Assembly (NCBI RefSeq): GCF_010646885.2
Contig: NZ_CP050700.1
Coordinates: forward strand, 5,958,001 to 6,022,000
Length of the DNA: 64,000 nt
Direction of reading: 5' to 3'
DNA from: Desulfopila sp. IMCC35008
GTDB lineage: Bacteria > Desulfobacterota > Desulfobulbia > Desulfobulbales > Desulfocapsaceae
Below the pieces are notes generated by a model. The model was not told where the DNA came from, did not search any database, and worked only from the letters and a program-made list of their open reading frames with translations. Positions 8,785 through 17,829 of the stretch are shown here, piece after piece; the stretch's first letter is position 1, and the number at the start of each line of letters is the position of its first letter. A program made the position numbers and the translations under genes.

Positions 8785-10182
8785 ATGACAATACACACCT
8801 TAATAAGCATAGGTTTTCTATTTCTGATCAGTTTTTTTTTGCTTCTGTATACAATGGCACCTGTTATTCTGTATGTTGTGATTCGGGATGGTTTCCGGAT
8901 AGTAGCTTGGTGTTATACAACCTGTTGCAACTACTTTGGTTTTGGGAATATACAAAAAGGGTTTGTATTCCAAAGGGGGGGGAGCTTCCTCAATGTTATA
9001 GGCAAAGTATATTTGCCAATTTTTCTGCTAATTCTTTTTTTAAACTCTATCCTTTATTTCCAGCAACGTCGCCATTGGATGGGAGAGGATAACGCTAATT
9101 TTACTGCCAAGGAGTATTTTGTGGCAGGCCAAGTTTTGAATTACTACACCTGTTGGGCCGGTGCAACGAAATGGCATCCAGATAAATTATATCTTTTACC
9201 ATCCTTATTGTCGGTTCAGCACATTATCTATAAAGTTGGTACTCAGTATTTGCCTGAAGATGATGCAGAGAAAGCATACTGGGCTCAACAATGGTTTATA
9301 TATCCTTATTCAAAGCATATTCGGGCGGCGAGCAGGGACGCTGTAAACCGAATCTATCCGGAGAAGGTCTTTCTGACAGTTGAAGGTGAACACCTTAGCA
9401 TGAAAGATGCCCTTGATCTTCAGGTCGAATTACAACCCAAGCCAAGCCGGTTTACCGATTTGGCTTGGTACTGTCTTGAAATAATGGCAACAAAGGAATT
9501 TGGTGACAGGCAGATGTATAGAGCTTACCTCCGTAATTATGCAGGCATGGGCCACTTTTATGCCCATTACGCGATATTGGCATATACGAAAATTAGTCTG
9601 AATAGTCGTCGAATTTATATCAAAATGCCAGCCTTGATCAAACGTGACCAGGAACTTCTCAAATGGTTACATGAGTTAAAGGATAAGTGGAGTAGGACAC
9701 CTGAGATGATCTCTTTTGCAGAATCTACACCGAAAGTTGAAGCCATGCGCGAAATGGCAGTAATCCTCCTTTTACATAATACTATCCCGGCCACCATATG
9801 GACTGGGGAGTTTTCATGTGAATCGTCTTATCTCAAGGATCTTGAGAAAGTACGAAGAGAATTTGTCTATACTCGGGAGGGTATTCAGCCTCCGCTTGGA
9901 CGTATGAAGGAGAAAAGTACGGCACGGCAGTTCTATTTTATTGCGATTGATTCAGCGATAGCACGATTTCTTAGTTTTATCACAGAAGAAAATTGCGGTT
10001 ACAGATTGCCTGGTAAGGAAGATATGCAGGAGTTTAATGGGGCGGCTATTTCTCCATTAGATAGAAGGAGAAGAACAATGAGAGCTCTTTTTACAAGGGA
10101 GCTCAAGTTGCTAGGGATGGACAATGTTCTGACTGAAAAGTATTGGACCCATATAGGAGATGGAAAATATGAGTGGAGATAA
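8785..10182 (+). CDS. Uncharacterised membrane protein upstream of an RTX remnant
   Basis: The 465-aa product has two strongly hydrophobic segments near the N-terminus (about residues 6-33 and 74-92), followed by a large, mostly helical soluble domain rich in aromatic and charged residues. I do not recognise a family. The orientation and size suggest an inner-membrane protein with a large domain on one side. The stop is 44 bases before the junction with an RTX 3' fragment (10227). It thus occupies the same position relative to an RTX gene as the 201-aa and 195-aa proteins further downstream, which makes a cognate partner or immunity role plausible but unproven. Codon use is AT-leaning like the rest of the RTX region. 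Confidence 0.75.
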   Translation: MTIHTLISIGFLFLISFFLLLYTMAPVILYVVIRDGFRIVAWCYTTCCNYFGFGNIQKGFVFQRGGSFLNVIGKVYLPIFLLILFLNSILYFQQRRHWMGEDNANFTAKEYFVAGQVLNYYTCWAGATKWHPDKLYLLPSLLSVQHIIYKVGTQYLPEDDAEKAYWAQQWFIYPYSKHIRAASRDAVNRIYPEKVFLTVEGEHLSMKDALDLQVELQPKPSRFTDLAWYCLEIMATKEFGDRQMYRAYLRNYAGMGHFYAHYAILAYTKISLNSRRIYIKMPALIKRDQELLKWLHELKDKWSRTPEMISFAESTPKVEAMREMAVILLLHNTIPATIWTGEFSCESSYLKDLEKVRREFVYTREGIQPPLGRMKEKSTARQFYFIAIDSAIARFLSFITEENCGYRLPGKEDMQEFNGAAISPLDRRRRTMRALFTRELKLLGMDNVLTEKYWTHIGDGKYEWR

Positions 10183-10226
10183 TCCATTAATAAACAGCAG
10201 TGATTTATGGAATGATGTGATTATAA

Positions 10227-11276
10227 AGACCAGGTGCAGGAGCGGACATCATTGATAACCTCGGTGGCGGCACCGATTCACTTCTCTTTACCGACGACCT
10301 GACCCAGGGCCGCCTTAGTTACCTTAAATCGGAAGATAACCTCATCATCCGTATCGATGGAAGTGAATTGACCCAGGTAACTGTCAAGGATTGGTTTAAG
10401 GGAGTGGAGTACCAACTCGACTTTATCCAACCTGCAGGCCAGGGTGGAATCCCGGCTTCGCAGATTAATGATCTCTTTACCACCACTGATCCTCCAACAG
10501 GAGGTGATTTGGAAGTGCTAGCCGAAAGTACTTTTGATTCCGTCAACACCGGGACCGCAGCAGCAGAACAGGTAATAGGCACCAACGGTAAGGATCTGCT
10601 GAAAGGATTGGGAGGGAATGACCAGCTCTTTGCCTTTGATGGTGACGATTGGTTACTCGGCGGTGACGGTGATGACTATTTCGATGGTGGAGCCGGCAAC
10701 GATACCATGTTGGGTGGTGCAGGTAACGACCAGCTTGGTGGTGATGCGGGGAACGACATCATGTCTGCTGGTGCAGGTAACGATAAATATGTGTACCGAC
10801 CCGGATCGGGCAGTGACACCATCATCAATGCAGGTGGTGGAACCGACTGGTTACTGTTCACCGATGATATCACCTCTGATAGGCTAAGCTATTTCAAATC
10901 CGGGGACAACCTGTTGGTGAAGATCGACGGTAGCTCCGAGAATATGGTCACCATCCAGGATTGGTTTAAAGGTGGAAAAAACGAGGTGGCCTATATCCAG
11001 CCGTCCGGAGCCTATGGTATCTCAGCAGCCCAGATCAATACCATGGTTCAGGATGAACCTGTGGCGGCCCCTGCAGCCGCCATGGCCAGTAATGTACTTG
11101 GTGATACTGCAGCCGCACTTGGCTTGAGCAGTGCAACAGGTGGTTCAGAGTATGATTCCTACAACCAGAATAGTGGCCTGGGCCTTGATGCCAATGGCGA
11201 TCTTGGCGTTTCCAGCGATCTCTCACATTTGGCCGATAATGAGGATAAGGTGAATCGAGAGTTGCTGGCAGCGTAA
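10227..11276 (+). pseudogene. RTX protein, 3' fragment (Ca-binding repeats and secretion tail)
   Basis: The frame opens directly after TAA 10224 and begins mid-domain at RPGAGADIIDN, with no start codon at the expected place; the first ATG is 10368. It encodes one HCBP-related module, a block of RTX nonapeptides (GGDGDDYFDGGAGND), a second HCBP-related module (DWFKGG) and a C-terminal tail ending in NRELLAA. The same architecture and nearly the same sequence end the 2114-aa RTX protein at 24792. It is therefore the 3' end of a lost RTX gene. If the ATG at 10368 is used, a 302-aa Ca-binding protein with an intact type I secretion tail could still be made. A terminator follows. Confidence 0.8.
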
Positions 11277-11349
11277 GCGTGTTTCTGACCTGATAGTCGT
11301 AAATACTCGCGGATGTAGTCCTCAATGGATTACATCCGCGTTGTTATTT
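10558..11349 (+). repeat. RTX tail and terminator repeat, copy 1
   Basis: About 790 bases that match 24076-24867 closely. Both encode the RTX block, HCBP-related module and secretion tail, and both continue through the stop codon into the same terminator hairpin. The last 230 coding bases are almost identical between the copies. Confidence 0.8.
11308..11349 (+). terminator. Rho-independent terminator after RTX fragment
   Basis: A 14-bp stem, CGCGGATGTAGTCC paired with GGATTACATCCGCG (one G-T pair), surrounds the loop TCAAT and is followed by TTGTTATTT. The same hairpin follows the large RTX gene at 24827. Confidence 0.8.
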
Positions 11350-11761
11350 GAAAAGGGTGAGGAGCTCATTGTTGGGAGAACAATTTTGCAAGCCAGCCAA
11401 GCTGCGCCTGGCATACAAGTGCAGTGGTGAGGCTTTCGGAGTACCTTCTGGTAAAAGTTATGCCTTTTCTTATGAAGAAAAATCTCAACCATCTTCTTAG
11501 CTGTTGATTATACGAAGAATATTTTTCTATTTAATCTTGTTGGAAGGTCTGAATTTACAGGTCAATTTACGATTTGATTCAATGGCAAGTCTTCCAGGTT
11601 GGCCTATTAGTACTTGTATTTAATGGTAATTATAGAAAAGTGTAAGAGATATGTAAGAGTCTTACCTTAGGTTCCGATAGGAGGTATCGGAGGAGTCTAT
11701 CAGCAGGGGAGTGAAATTGCGGATATTGCCAACCATATAAGATGTTGGTGGTGTTGGGACC
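11350..11761. other. Leader region of repeat module A
   Basis: No gene seen. From about 11431 it matches the leader of module B (from 15929), including the stretch around CTATTAGTACTTGTATTTAA and the GGAGG-loop hairpin. It probably carries the promoter and 5' leader of the 480-codon partner gene. Confidence 0.5.
11673..11691 (+). promoter_or_regulatory. Leader hairpin presenting GGAGG
   Basis: TCCGATA pairs with TATCGGA around a GGAGG loop. In module B (16171-16188) the loop is unchanged and the loop-closing pair changes from A-T to G-C, so pairing is kept. It may be a leader RNA structure that controls translation or binds a protein. Confidence 0.35.
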
Positions 11762-13201
11762 ATGGTTAATGGGAGAAAAGATGATATGACGAATAGATTT
11801 AAAAATATTCTTGTGGCATGCCTCCTGTTAGGCTTTTGTGGCGCAACTTTTTATTACAACTTCTTTGATATCAAGACTCTTGTTGGGCTTTCCTTGAAGC
11901 CAGAAGAGCTTGAGGAAATCTGTGAAGCAAGAGGCGGGTTCATTTCTCCCGGACCGATTGCAGTGGATGGGTATTACCACGAGGCGGCCAGCCCAATGTT
12001 TGGCACCGAGGAAGTCATGGCACGTCTGGGAAAGCGACGATTCCAATTTCTTGAAATGGATAGTGATTGGGTAAAGAGCAATCATACATGGGGAAAATTT
12101 AACCTGAAAAAAGTACAGGGAGAAGGGAAATACTTCAGGTTCTATCTTGCCCATCGGGGTGACCCGAACTGTGAAGCGTATGAAGAATACATAGGTGATC
12201 AATATGATTCAGCCAAGAGCAACCTCTTTCTTCGCTCCTACGGTATCTACCCTGAAAGTTGTGTTGCAGCCATAAAAACAGATGAGCGGAAAAGTAAATA
12301 TGGTTTTGCACATTATAACAAAAAAGATAGCGAAAACCCCAAGGTAACCTGGAATATCCTCTCATTTCAGGATCTGGAAACCGGAGAGGAGCAGTCCAGC
12401 TATAACAGCTTTACCTATTGTTATGCAGGTGTGGACTCAGAAGGTTATTGCCGTGGTTGGGGACAGAATAGATCATTTAGCTGCCGTCCAAAAGTTGAAG
12501 GCTATAATAACCCTACGAATTCGATTTATAGAGGGAGTTTTAAAGCAACTCCCAATCCTTACCTGAAAAAGAAACTTGTTACCAAAGAGATTCATGGTCC
12601 TTTTGATATTGAAGAGACAAGGGTTGTTCCTGAGTTGAGAGAAAAAATAGGTGGTGAGAGGAATATACCGAGAGTCAGAGGGGATGCTGTTAAGGACTGG
12701 TATGACTGTATTGAGATGGATGGGTATGGGTATTTTAGTGAGAGATCAGTTAGCTGGGAAGAAGGAGATAAGAAATATAAATCTCTACAACCTCAAATTG
12801 TTTTTATCAATGATAGTGGACGAAAATTGCTAAAGACTGATATTGATTTTGCAGATCCAAGAAAAAGGAAATCGTATGATTATTGCTGCCTTCGAGCAGA
12901 GAAAGACGGAGTATATTTCATAGCCTGGGGTGGACGTCAGGAGCTCACAGAGAAAGCAAATAACTTCAAAATAATAAAGTATTCATGAGATGGGGTTCCA
13001 GAGAAGATCTTAGCGGGAACTTTGCCTTTTGAGTTTGAAGTGTCTGGTGGGTCTCGTCATTTCTATGCAGATCTGCGGATAGATGAAGAGTACTACTATT
13101 TCTCAGTATATACAGTTGATGCCGGAGAATTTATAAACGGTTTTGGTTCTGTACAACCAATTTACGATTACAGATTCAGGGTTCCAAATAAATTGGAATA
13201 A
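11762..13201 (+). pseudogene. Membrane-anchored partner protein, copy A, broken by TGA
   Basis: An N-terminal signal anchor (hydrophobic FKNILVACLLLGFCGATFYY, about residues 12-32) precedes a large periplasmic domain with many cysteines. The first frame stops at TGA 12986 after 408 residues. Copy B has TGG (Trp) at this codon, and the same frame here runs on to TAA 13199, ending in YDYRFRVPNKLE, so a single nonsense change truncates a protein of about 479 aa. Start ATG 11762 is conserved in both copies; ATG 11786 is the alternative and has GGGAG upstream. I do not recognise the family. The next frame (13212) starts 11 bases after the original stop, with a strong AAGGAG site. A partner or immunity role for a secreted RTX protein is an inference from position only. 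Confidence 0.75.
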
Positions 13202-13211
13202 GGAGTAGAGA

Positions 13212-13328
13212 ATGTCCGAAAATTTAGAAGAATTGAAAGTATTGAAGAGATTTTTGCTCAGCCAGTTTGCAGCAGAATGCTATCTTGATATGCAGAGGCA
13301 TAGTGTGAGTCTATTGAGATTTGCTTGA
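13212..13328 (+). pseudogene. Truncated start of an RTX-type gene (38 aa)
   Basis: ATG 13212 has AAGGAG at ideal spacing. The 38-aa frame begins MSENLEELKVLKRFLLSQ and continues with FAAECYLD, resembling the helical N-terminus of the RTX lipase further on (AELSEAAYADFS). It ends at TGA 13326. The likely reading is the surviving start of an RTX effector whose body was deleted. It could also be a genuine small protein. Confidence 0.45.
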
Positions 13329-13362
13329 ATAATTAATCGTTATAAATAATTGAGGTTACATA

Positions 13363-13968
13363 ATGGGTTTAATCTTAGTCCCAGGGCTTGTGTTATATGT
13401 TCTTATTTCAGTTATAACTGTTGTTTGCGCAATCGTATTTGCAAAAAAACGGAAAAGGAATCTGTTGCTTTGGGGAGGTGGCGCAGCCTTTGTAATGTAT
13501 AACCTCCTCTTCTGGGATTGGTTACCTACTGTTGCTACACATAAATATTACTGTTCCTCCCAGGCTGGTTTCTGGGTTTATAAGACTGTAGATGAATGGA
13601 AGGCTGAGAATATCAGTACATTAGAAAAACAAAGCTTGGTGAATAATATTACTTTGAATCAATCAAAGCATGAAGGTGATATGAACAATTTCACGAGTAC
13701 AGAATATGTAACAAATCGATTGAAGTACGTATTTAAACATAATGGTCCTTTTATTCTAAATAGATGGCGATTGGAAGCTAAGCTTATAGATATAAATACA
13801 AATCAGGTTTTGGCCCAATATGTTGACTTTTCGACATCTCAAGAGAGAAGAAAAGCTGGATGGTCTGGCTGGAAATTTTGGTTGAATGCGGAAAAATGTA
13901 TCTCTGTTAGCCATCAAGATGAAGGAAATATAAAAGAAATGATTTACGAACTTGGAGGAGATAAATGA
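13363..13968 (+). CDS. Small inner-membrane protein, overlaps RTX lipase start
   Basis: The 201-aa product has two membrane segments (about residues 5-27 and 34-52) and a C-terminal soluble domain of about 145 residues with an SP-like charged profile. I do not recognise a named family. GAGG precedes the ATG at 13363. Its stop overlaps the start of the RTX lipase (ATG 13965, ATGA overlap), so the two are translationally coupled. Tight coupling with a secreted hydrolase suggests a dedicated partner, such as an immunity protein or secretion helper; that is inference. Confidence 0.75.
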   Translation: MGLILVPGLVLYVLISVITVVCAIVFAKKRKRNLLLWGGGAAFVMYNLLFWDWLPTVATHKYYCSSQAGFWVYKTVDEWKAENISTLEKQSLVNNITLNQSKHEGDMNNFTSTEYVTNRLKYVFKHNGPFILNRWRLEAKLIDINTNQVLAQYVDFSTSQERRKAGWSGWKFWLNAEKCISVSHQDEGNIKEMIYELGGDK

Positions 13969-14612
13969 ATTCAATTCAAGATATTTACCAGAAAGCAGAA
14001 TTGTCTGAAGCTGCTTATGCAGATTTTTCTAATCCTAACATTTCTCCATTGGCCGCATTACAGGCTTATGGTTTCAGTTTTACCCAAGCAACCGACTTCC
14101 TCAACCATTGGAAAGTAATAGCTCAATGTCCAAACACGGATACAGGATTTTCCGGAACTGTTTTTGAGCGTTTGGACGGCCCGAATGCAGGTGAAAGATA
14201 TATTTCGATATGTGGAACTGAAGGCTCCAAACTCTTAAATGGTTCAGGTGAAGGCGAAATAGATATAGTAGAGGATATCGCCAATATCGGGGCTGACGGT
14301 ATTGCTATCAATCAAGCTATTGATATGTACAACTGGTATCTGCGGCTAACTTCCCAACAAGGTGATGTCAAGCAATACTATTATCATAAAGAAGAAACGA
14401 ACATTCTCAATCAGATCACCCAACCCGCTTGGATTGAGGAAAAGATAATTACGACCATTGAAAATGGTGCTCTTTATGGTGGCACAAAGCCTGATACGGT
14501 AGTAGGCCATTCTTTAGGCGGGCATTTGGCGATGACAATGAGCCGTCTTTTCTCTGATATATCTTCGGTAACAACTTTCAAGGTCGAGGTAACCGGGGTC
14601 GGGCCACGCTAA
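13965..14612 (+). pseudogene. RTX lipase-like protein, 5' part, interrupted
   Basis: The alpha/beta-hydrolase N-terminus (MNSIQDIYQKAELSEAAYAD) leads to the nucleophile elbow GHSLGGHLAM with Ser183. The frame then runs into the left inverted repeat of the transposase element and stops at TAA 14610. The site GGAGG lies in the end of the preceding gene. RTX lipases normally have well over 100 further residues carrying the catalytic Asp and His. These are absent both here and in the continuation after the element (15546), so there is a deletion as well as the insertion and the enzyme is surely inactive. If 14598-15545 (948 bases) is removed the frame is restored, giving VTGVAPGMK. Confidence 0.8.
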
Positions 14613-15548
14613 CATGTTGAAAGAGCGTTAATGTAGGCATGTTTTATGTCCAAATTTATGCCTATATAGCCAATTAAAAGGCCAAAAACGTGATTATTTA
14701 ATATACCATAGTTAATACTTTGTATGGCAAGAGCAAAGAGACATTATCTTCCAGGTCAAATATGGCACCTCACCCACAGGTGTCACAAAGGCGAATTTCT
14801 ATTGAAATTGGTAATGGATCGCCGGAAATGGACTCAATGGCTTTATCAGGCGAGAAAGCGTTATGGCTTAGTCATCCTGAATTACACTGTTACTTCAAAT
14901 CATGTACATTTACTTGTGGTTGACGAGAAGGGAAGAGACGTCATACCACAATCGATCAAGTTAGTAGCTGGCAGAACTGGGCAAGAATATAATGTGAGAA
15001 AAACTCGTAAAGGAGCTTTTTGGGAAGATCGTTATCACGCAACAGTCATAGAATCGGAGCATCATTTGTTCAGGTGCCTTGTGTATATTGATTTGAATAT
15101 GGTGCGAGCTGGTGTCGTATCTCATCCGTCAGAGTGGCCTTTTGGTGGCTATAATGAGATCCAAAAACCACGGAGGAAGTGTGTGCTTATTGCTCACCAA
15201 AAGCTTGTAGAACTAACCGGGTTTAAAACCTATGAAGCATTTCGAATTGCCCATGCAGGATTGGTAAGCGAATTGCTGGCTTCTGGAAATAATTACAGAG
15301 AGGCTGGTTGGAGTGAAAGCGTAGCAGTGGGGAGTAAAGCTTTTGTTGCAACAATCAAGGAAAAACTAGGGTTACGCGCAAAAGGTCGTAAAGTGGTTGA
15401 AAAGGATGGGAAATATCAGCTTCGAGAGGAAGCAGGAGTCTATACTGCCAATATTGAGGCCAAAAAAGGAAGTATTGGGGATGAAAACGGCTATATTTGG
15501 AATGTTTGTGACGTGAATACATTTAGATAGCGTGGCCCGACCCCGGTT
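14591..15548 (+). mobile_element. REP-type transposase element with 21-bp inverted ends
   Basis: Perfect 21-bp inverted repeats lie at 14591-14611 and 15528-15548; their core is GGGGTCGGGCCACGCTA. They flank one Y1 transposase gene (14724-15530), whose TAG stop lies within the right repeat. The unit sits inside the RTX lipase gene. Inverted repeats flanking a Y1 gene are typical of RAYT/REP units (REPtrons) and not of classical IS200, which has subterminal hairpins. No target duplication can be separated from the repeat itself. Confidence 0.8.
14724..15530 (+). CDS. REP-associated Y1 (HUH) transposase
   Basis: The 268-aa protein has the HUH motif TSNHVHLLV (His60, His62) and a probable nucleophile Tyr121 in LVYIDLNMVRAGV. 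The N-terminus MARAKRHYLPGQIWHLTHR is typical of the RAYT group. The C-terminal domain of about 100 residues is intact, unlike the copy at 7755. The start ATG 14724 gives the standard N-terminus. The gene lies within a 958-base unit with 21-bp inverted ends inside the RTX lipase gene. It is expected to nick and join single-stranded DNA at REP sequences. Confidence 0.88.
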   Translation: MARAKRHYLPGQIWHLTHRCHKGEFLLKLVMDRRKWTQWLYQARKRYGLVILNYTVTSNHVHLLVVDEKGRDVIPQSIKLVAGRTGQEYNVRKTRKGAFWEDRYHATVIESEHHLFRCLVYIDLNMVRAGVVSHPSEWPFGGYNEIQKPRRKCVLIAHQKLVELTGFKTYEAFRIAHAGLVSELLASGNNYREAGWSESVAVGSKAFVATIKEKLGLRAKGRKVVEKDGKYQLREEAGVYTANIEAKKGSIGDENGYIWNVCDVNTFR

Positions 15549-15866
15549 GCCCCCGGCATGAAGATTTCGGGTGGGGCTGGGCAAGATTTCCTGTTTGGTT
15601 TCTCGGCTGGCGACTTGATAGAAGGTGGTAGTGAAAACGACCTGATTCTGGGACAGCTCAGAAGTTGGCTGGGAAAACCACTGTATAGCAGTGAACCTGT
15701 TTCAGGTGATGCACTTCACGGTGGCGGTGGTAACGATTATATCATTGGTTCCGGCGGTGATGACGAGCTGTTTGGAGGAGATGATAATGACATCCTGGAA
15801 GGGGGTGATGGGTATGACCGATTGTTTGGGGATGGTGAAGGGAGATTGATAGAATATAATTCATAA
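15546..15866 (+). pseudogene. RTX lipase-like protein, 3' part (RTX repeats)
   Basis: The frame begins right after the transposase element (VAPGMKISGGAGQDFLFG) and encodes several RTX nonapeptides such as GGGGNDYIIGSGGDDELFGG. It stops at TAA 15864 without the HCBP-related module or the conserved secretion tail of the other RTX genes. It is the continuation of the lipase begun at 13965, truncated at its 3' end too. On its own it has only the ATG at 15558 and no ribosome site. Confidence 0.7.
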
Positions 15867-16259
15867 TGAGATTGTACAGAGAGGATTAAAGTGAGACGCA
15901 ACATGCCTGACGTCCAGGTGGTGTGTTTGGCTTTCGGAACACCCCTTGGCTAAAGTTACGCCTGTTCTGATGAAAAATATTTCAAATTTCTTTTTACCTG
16001 CTGATTATACTAACAATGTTTTTTTTGTTTGATTTTTTTGGAGGACCTGATGTTACAGAGTCTATTTCGTCTTGATTCAATGGCAAGTCTTCCAGATTGG
16101 CCTATTAGTACTTGTATTTAATGGTAATTATAGCAAGGTGTAAGATATATGTAAGGGTCTCGCCTTAGATTTCGATGGGAGGCATCGTAGAAATCTATCA
16201 GGATGGGTGTGAAATGCCCGATATTGCCAACCATATATGATGTTGGTGGTGTTGGGACC
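15867..16259. other. Leader region of repeat module B
   Basis: No gene seen. From 15929 it parallels 11431-11761 and probably carries the promoter and leader of partner copy B. A longer frame from 16203 is open here, but the matching position in copy A has a stop, so it is unlikely to be coding. Confidence 0.5.
16171..16188 (+). promoter_or_regulatory. Leader hairpin presenting GGAGG, copy B
   Basis: TCGATG pairs with CATCG around the same GGAGG loop, with possible outer pairing GATTTC/GAAATC. The compensating pair change against copy A supports a real RNA structure, although only one covarying pair is available. Confidence 0.35.
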
Positions 16260-17686
16260 ATGGTTAATGGGAGAAAAGATGATATGACGAATAGATTCAA
16301 ATATATTCTTGTGGCATGCCTCCTGTTAGGCTTTTGTGGCGCAACTTTTTATTATAACTTCTTTGATATCAAGACTCTTGTTGGGCTTTCCTTGAAGCCA
16401 GAAGAGCTTGAGGAAATCTGTGAAGCAAGAGGCGGGTTGGATTCTCCGGGGCCAATTGCTGTGGATGGGTACTATCAAGAGTCTGCCAGCCCACTATTTG
16501 GGACGGAAGAAGTGATGGCACGACTTGGCAAGAGACGATTTCAGTTTCTTGAAATGGATAGTGATTGGGTAAAGAGCAACCACACCTGGGGAAAATTTAA
16601 CCTGAAAAAAGTACAGGGAAAAGGGAAATACTTCAGGTTCTATCTTGCCCATCGGGGTGACCCGAACTGTGAAGCGTATGAAGAATACATAGGTGATCAA
16701 TATGATTCAGCCAAGAGCAAGCTCTTTCTTCGCTCCTACGGCATCTATCCTGAAAGCTGTTTTGCAGCCATAATGACCGATGAGCGTAAGAGTAAATATG
16801 GTTTTGCCCATTATAATGTAGAGGATAGTGAAAACCCCAAAGTAAGCTGGAATGTACTTTCATTTCAGGATCTTGAAACCGGAGAAGATCAGTCACGCTA
16901 TAACAGCTTTACCTATTGTTATGCAGGTGTGAACTCTGAAGGATATTGTCGTGGCTGGGGACAGAATAGATCATTTAGCTGCCGTCCAAAAGTTGAAGGT
17001 TATAATAACCCAACGAATTCGGTTTATAGAGGGAGTTTTAAAGCAACTCCCAATCCTTACTTGAAAAAGAAACTTGTTACCAAAGAGATTCATGGTCCTT
17101 TTGATATTAAAGAGACAAGGGTTGTTCCTGAGCTTATAGAGAAGATAGGTGGTGAGAGGAATATACCGAGAGTCAGAGGGGATGCTGTTAAGGACTGGTA
17201 TGACTGTATTGAGATGGATGGGTATGGGCATTTTAGTGAGAGAGCAGTTAGCTGGGAAGAAGGAGATAAGAAATATAAATCTCTACAACCTCAAATTGTT
17301 TTTATCAATGATAGTGGACGAAAATTGCTAAAGACTGATATTGATTTTGCAGATCCAAGAAAAAGGAAATCGTATGATTATTGCTGCCTTCGAGCAGAGA
17401 AAGACGGAGTATATTTCATAGCCTGGGGTGGGCGTCAGGAGCTCACAGAGAAAGCAAATAACTTCAAAATAATAAAATATTCATGGGATGGGGTTCCTGA
17501 GAAGATCTTGGCAGGAACTTTGCCTTTTCAGTTTCAAGTATCGGGTGGGTCTTATCATGCCTATGCTAACTTGCGGATCGAAAAGAATTATATCTATTTT
17601 CCGTATATAAGATGTCGGATGATGGCTATACCGATCTCTACGTCCAACCAATTTACGATTACAGATTTAGGGTTTCCAATAAATAG
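16260..17686 (+). pseudogene. Membrane-anchored partner protein, copy B, frameshifted
   Basis: Near-identical to copy A (11762): signal anchor, then a cysteine-rich periplasmic domain. It reads through the codon that is TGA in copy A (TGG here, KYSWDGVPEK). Near the end the T run at about 17597-17600 appears one base short. Adding one T restores YFSVYKMSDDGYTDLYVQP and the ending YDYRFRVSNK with stop TAG 17684, matching copy A. As it stands the frame runs on to TAG 17715 with an unrelated tail. The two copies therefore carry independent C-terminal lesions, although roughly the first 445 residues are intact in this one. A sequencing error in the T run is possible. Confidence 0.72.
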
Positions 17687-17701
17687 GAAAAGGAGTGAGA
17701 A

Positions 17702-17746
17702 ATGTCAGAAAATCTAGAAGAATTGAAAGGGACTGCAATGTCGTAG
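17702..17746 (+). pseudogene. Remnant start of an RTX-type gene (14 codons)
   Basis: ATG 17702 has AAAGGAG at good spacing. The first nine codons match the 13212 frame (MSENLEELK), then the sequence diverges and stops at TAG 17744. This marks the breakpoint where the body of the following gene was lost. Confidence 0.45.
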
Positions 17747-17829
17747 GCTACTGTTTAGGCGAAAAATCAGGTTTTTATTGGCTATGAATTTGAGCAAAAC
17801 GAAAAATTAAATCAAGGAAGGATTACGCA

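Larger units (their letters stand above)
11431..13239 (+). repeat. Duplicated module A (leader, partner gene, RTX start)
   Basis: About 1.8 kb that aligns with 15929-17729. It contains an untranslated leader, the membrane-anchored partner gene and the first nine codons of a following reading frame (MSENLEELK). Homology stops abruptly within that frame, at 13239 here and 17729 in copy B. Confidence 0.85.
15929..17729 (+). repeat. Duplicated module B (leader, partner gene, RTX start)
   Basis: Second copy of the 1.8-kb module at 11431-13239. Identity is very high in the 3' two thirds of the partner gene and lower in the leader, so the copies have diverged unevenly. Confidence 0.85.

Noticed and set aside
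12986..12988. In-frame TGA in partner copy A as a selenocysteine codon
   Set aside because: Copy B has TGG (Trp) here, not Cys, and I see no selenocysteine insertion hairpin after it; a nonsense change is simpler.
16203..16259. Longer N-terminus of partner copy B from GTG 16203
   Set aside because: The aligned position in copy A contains a stop codon, so the extension is not conserved.
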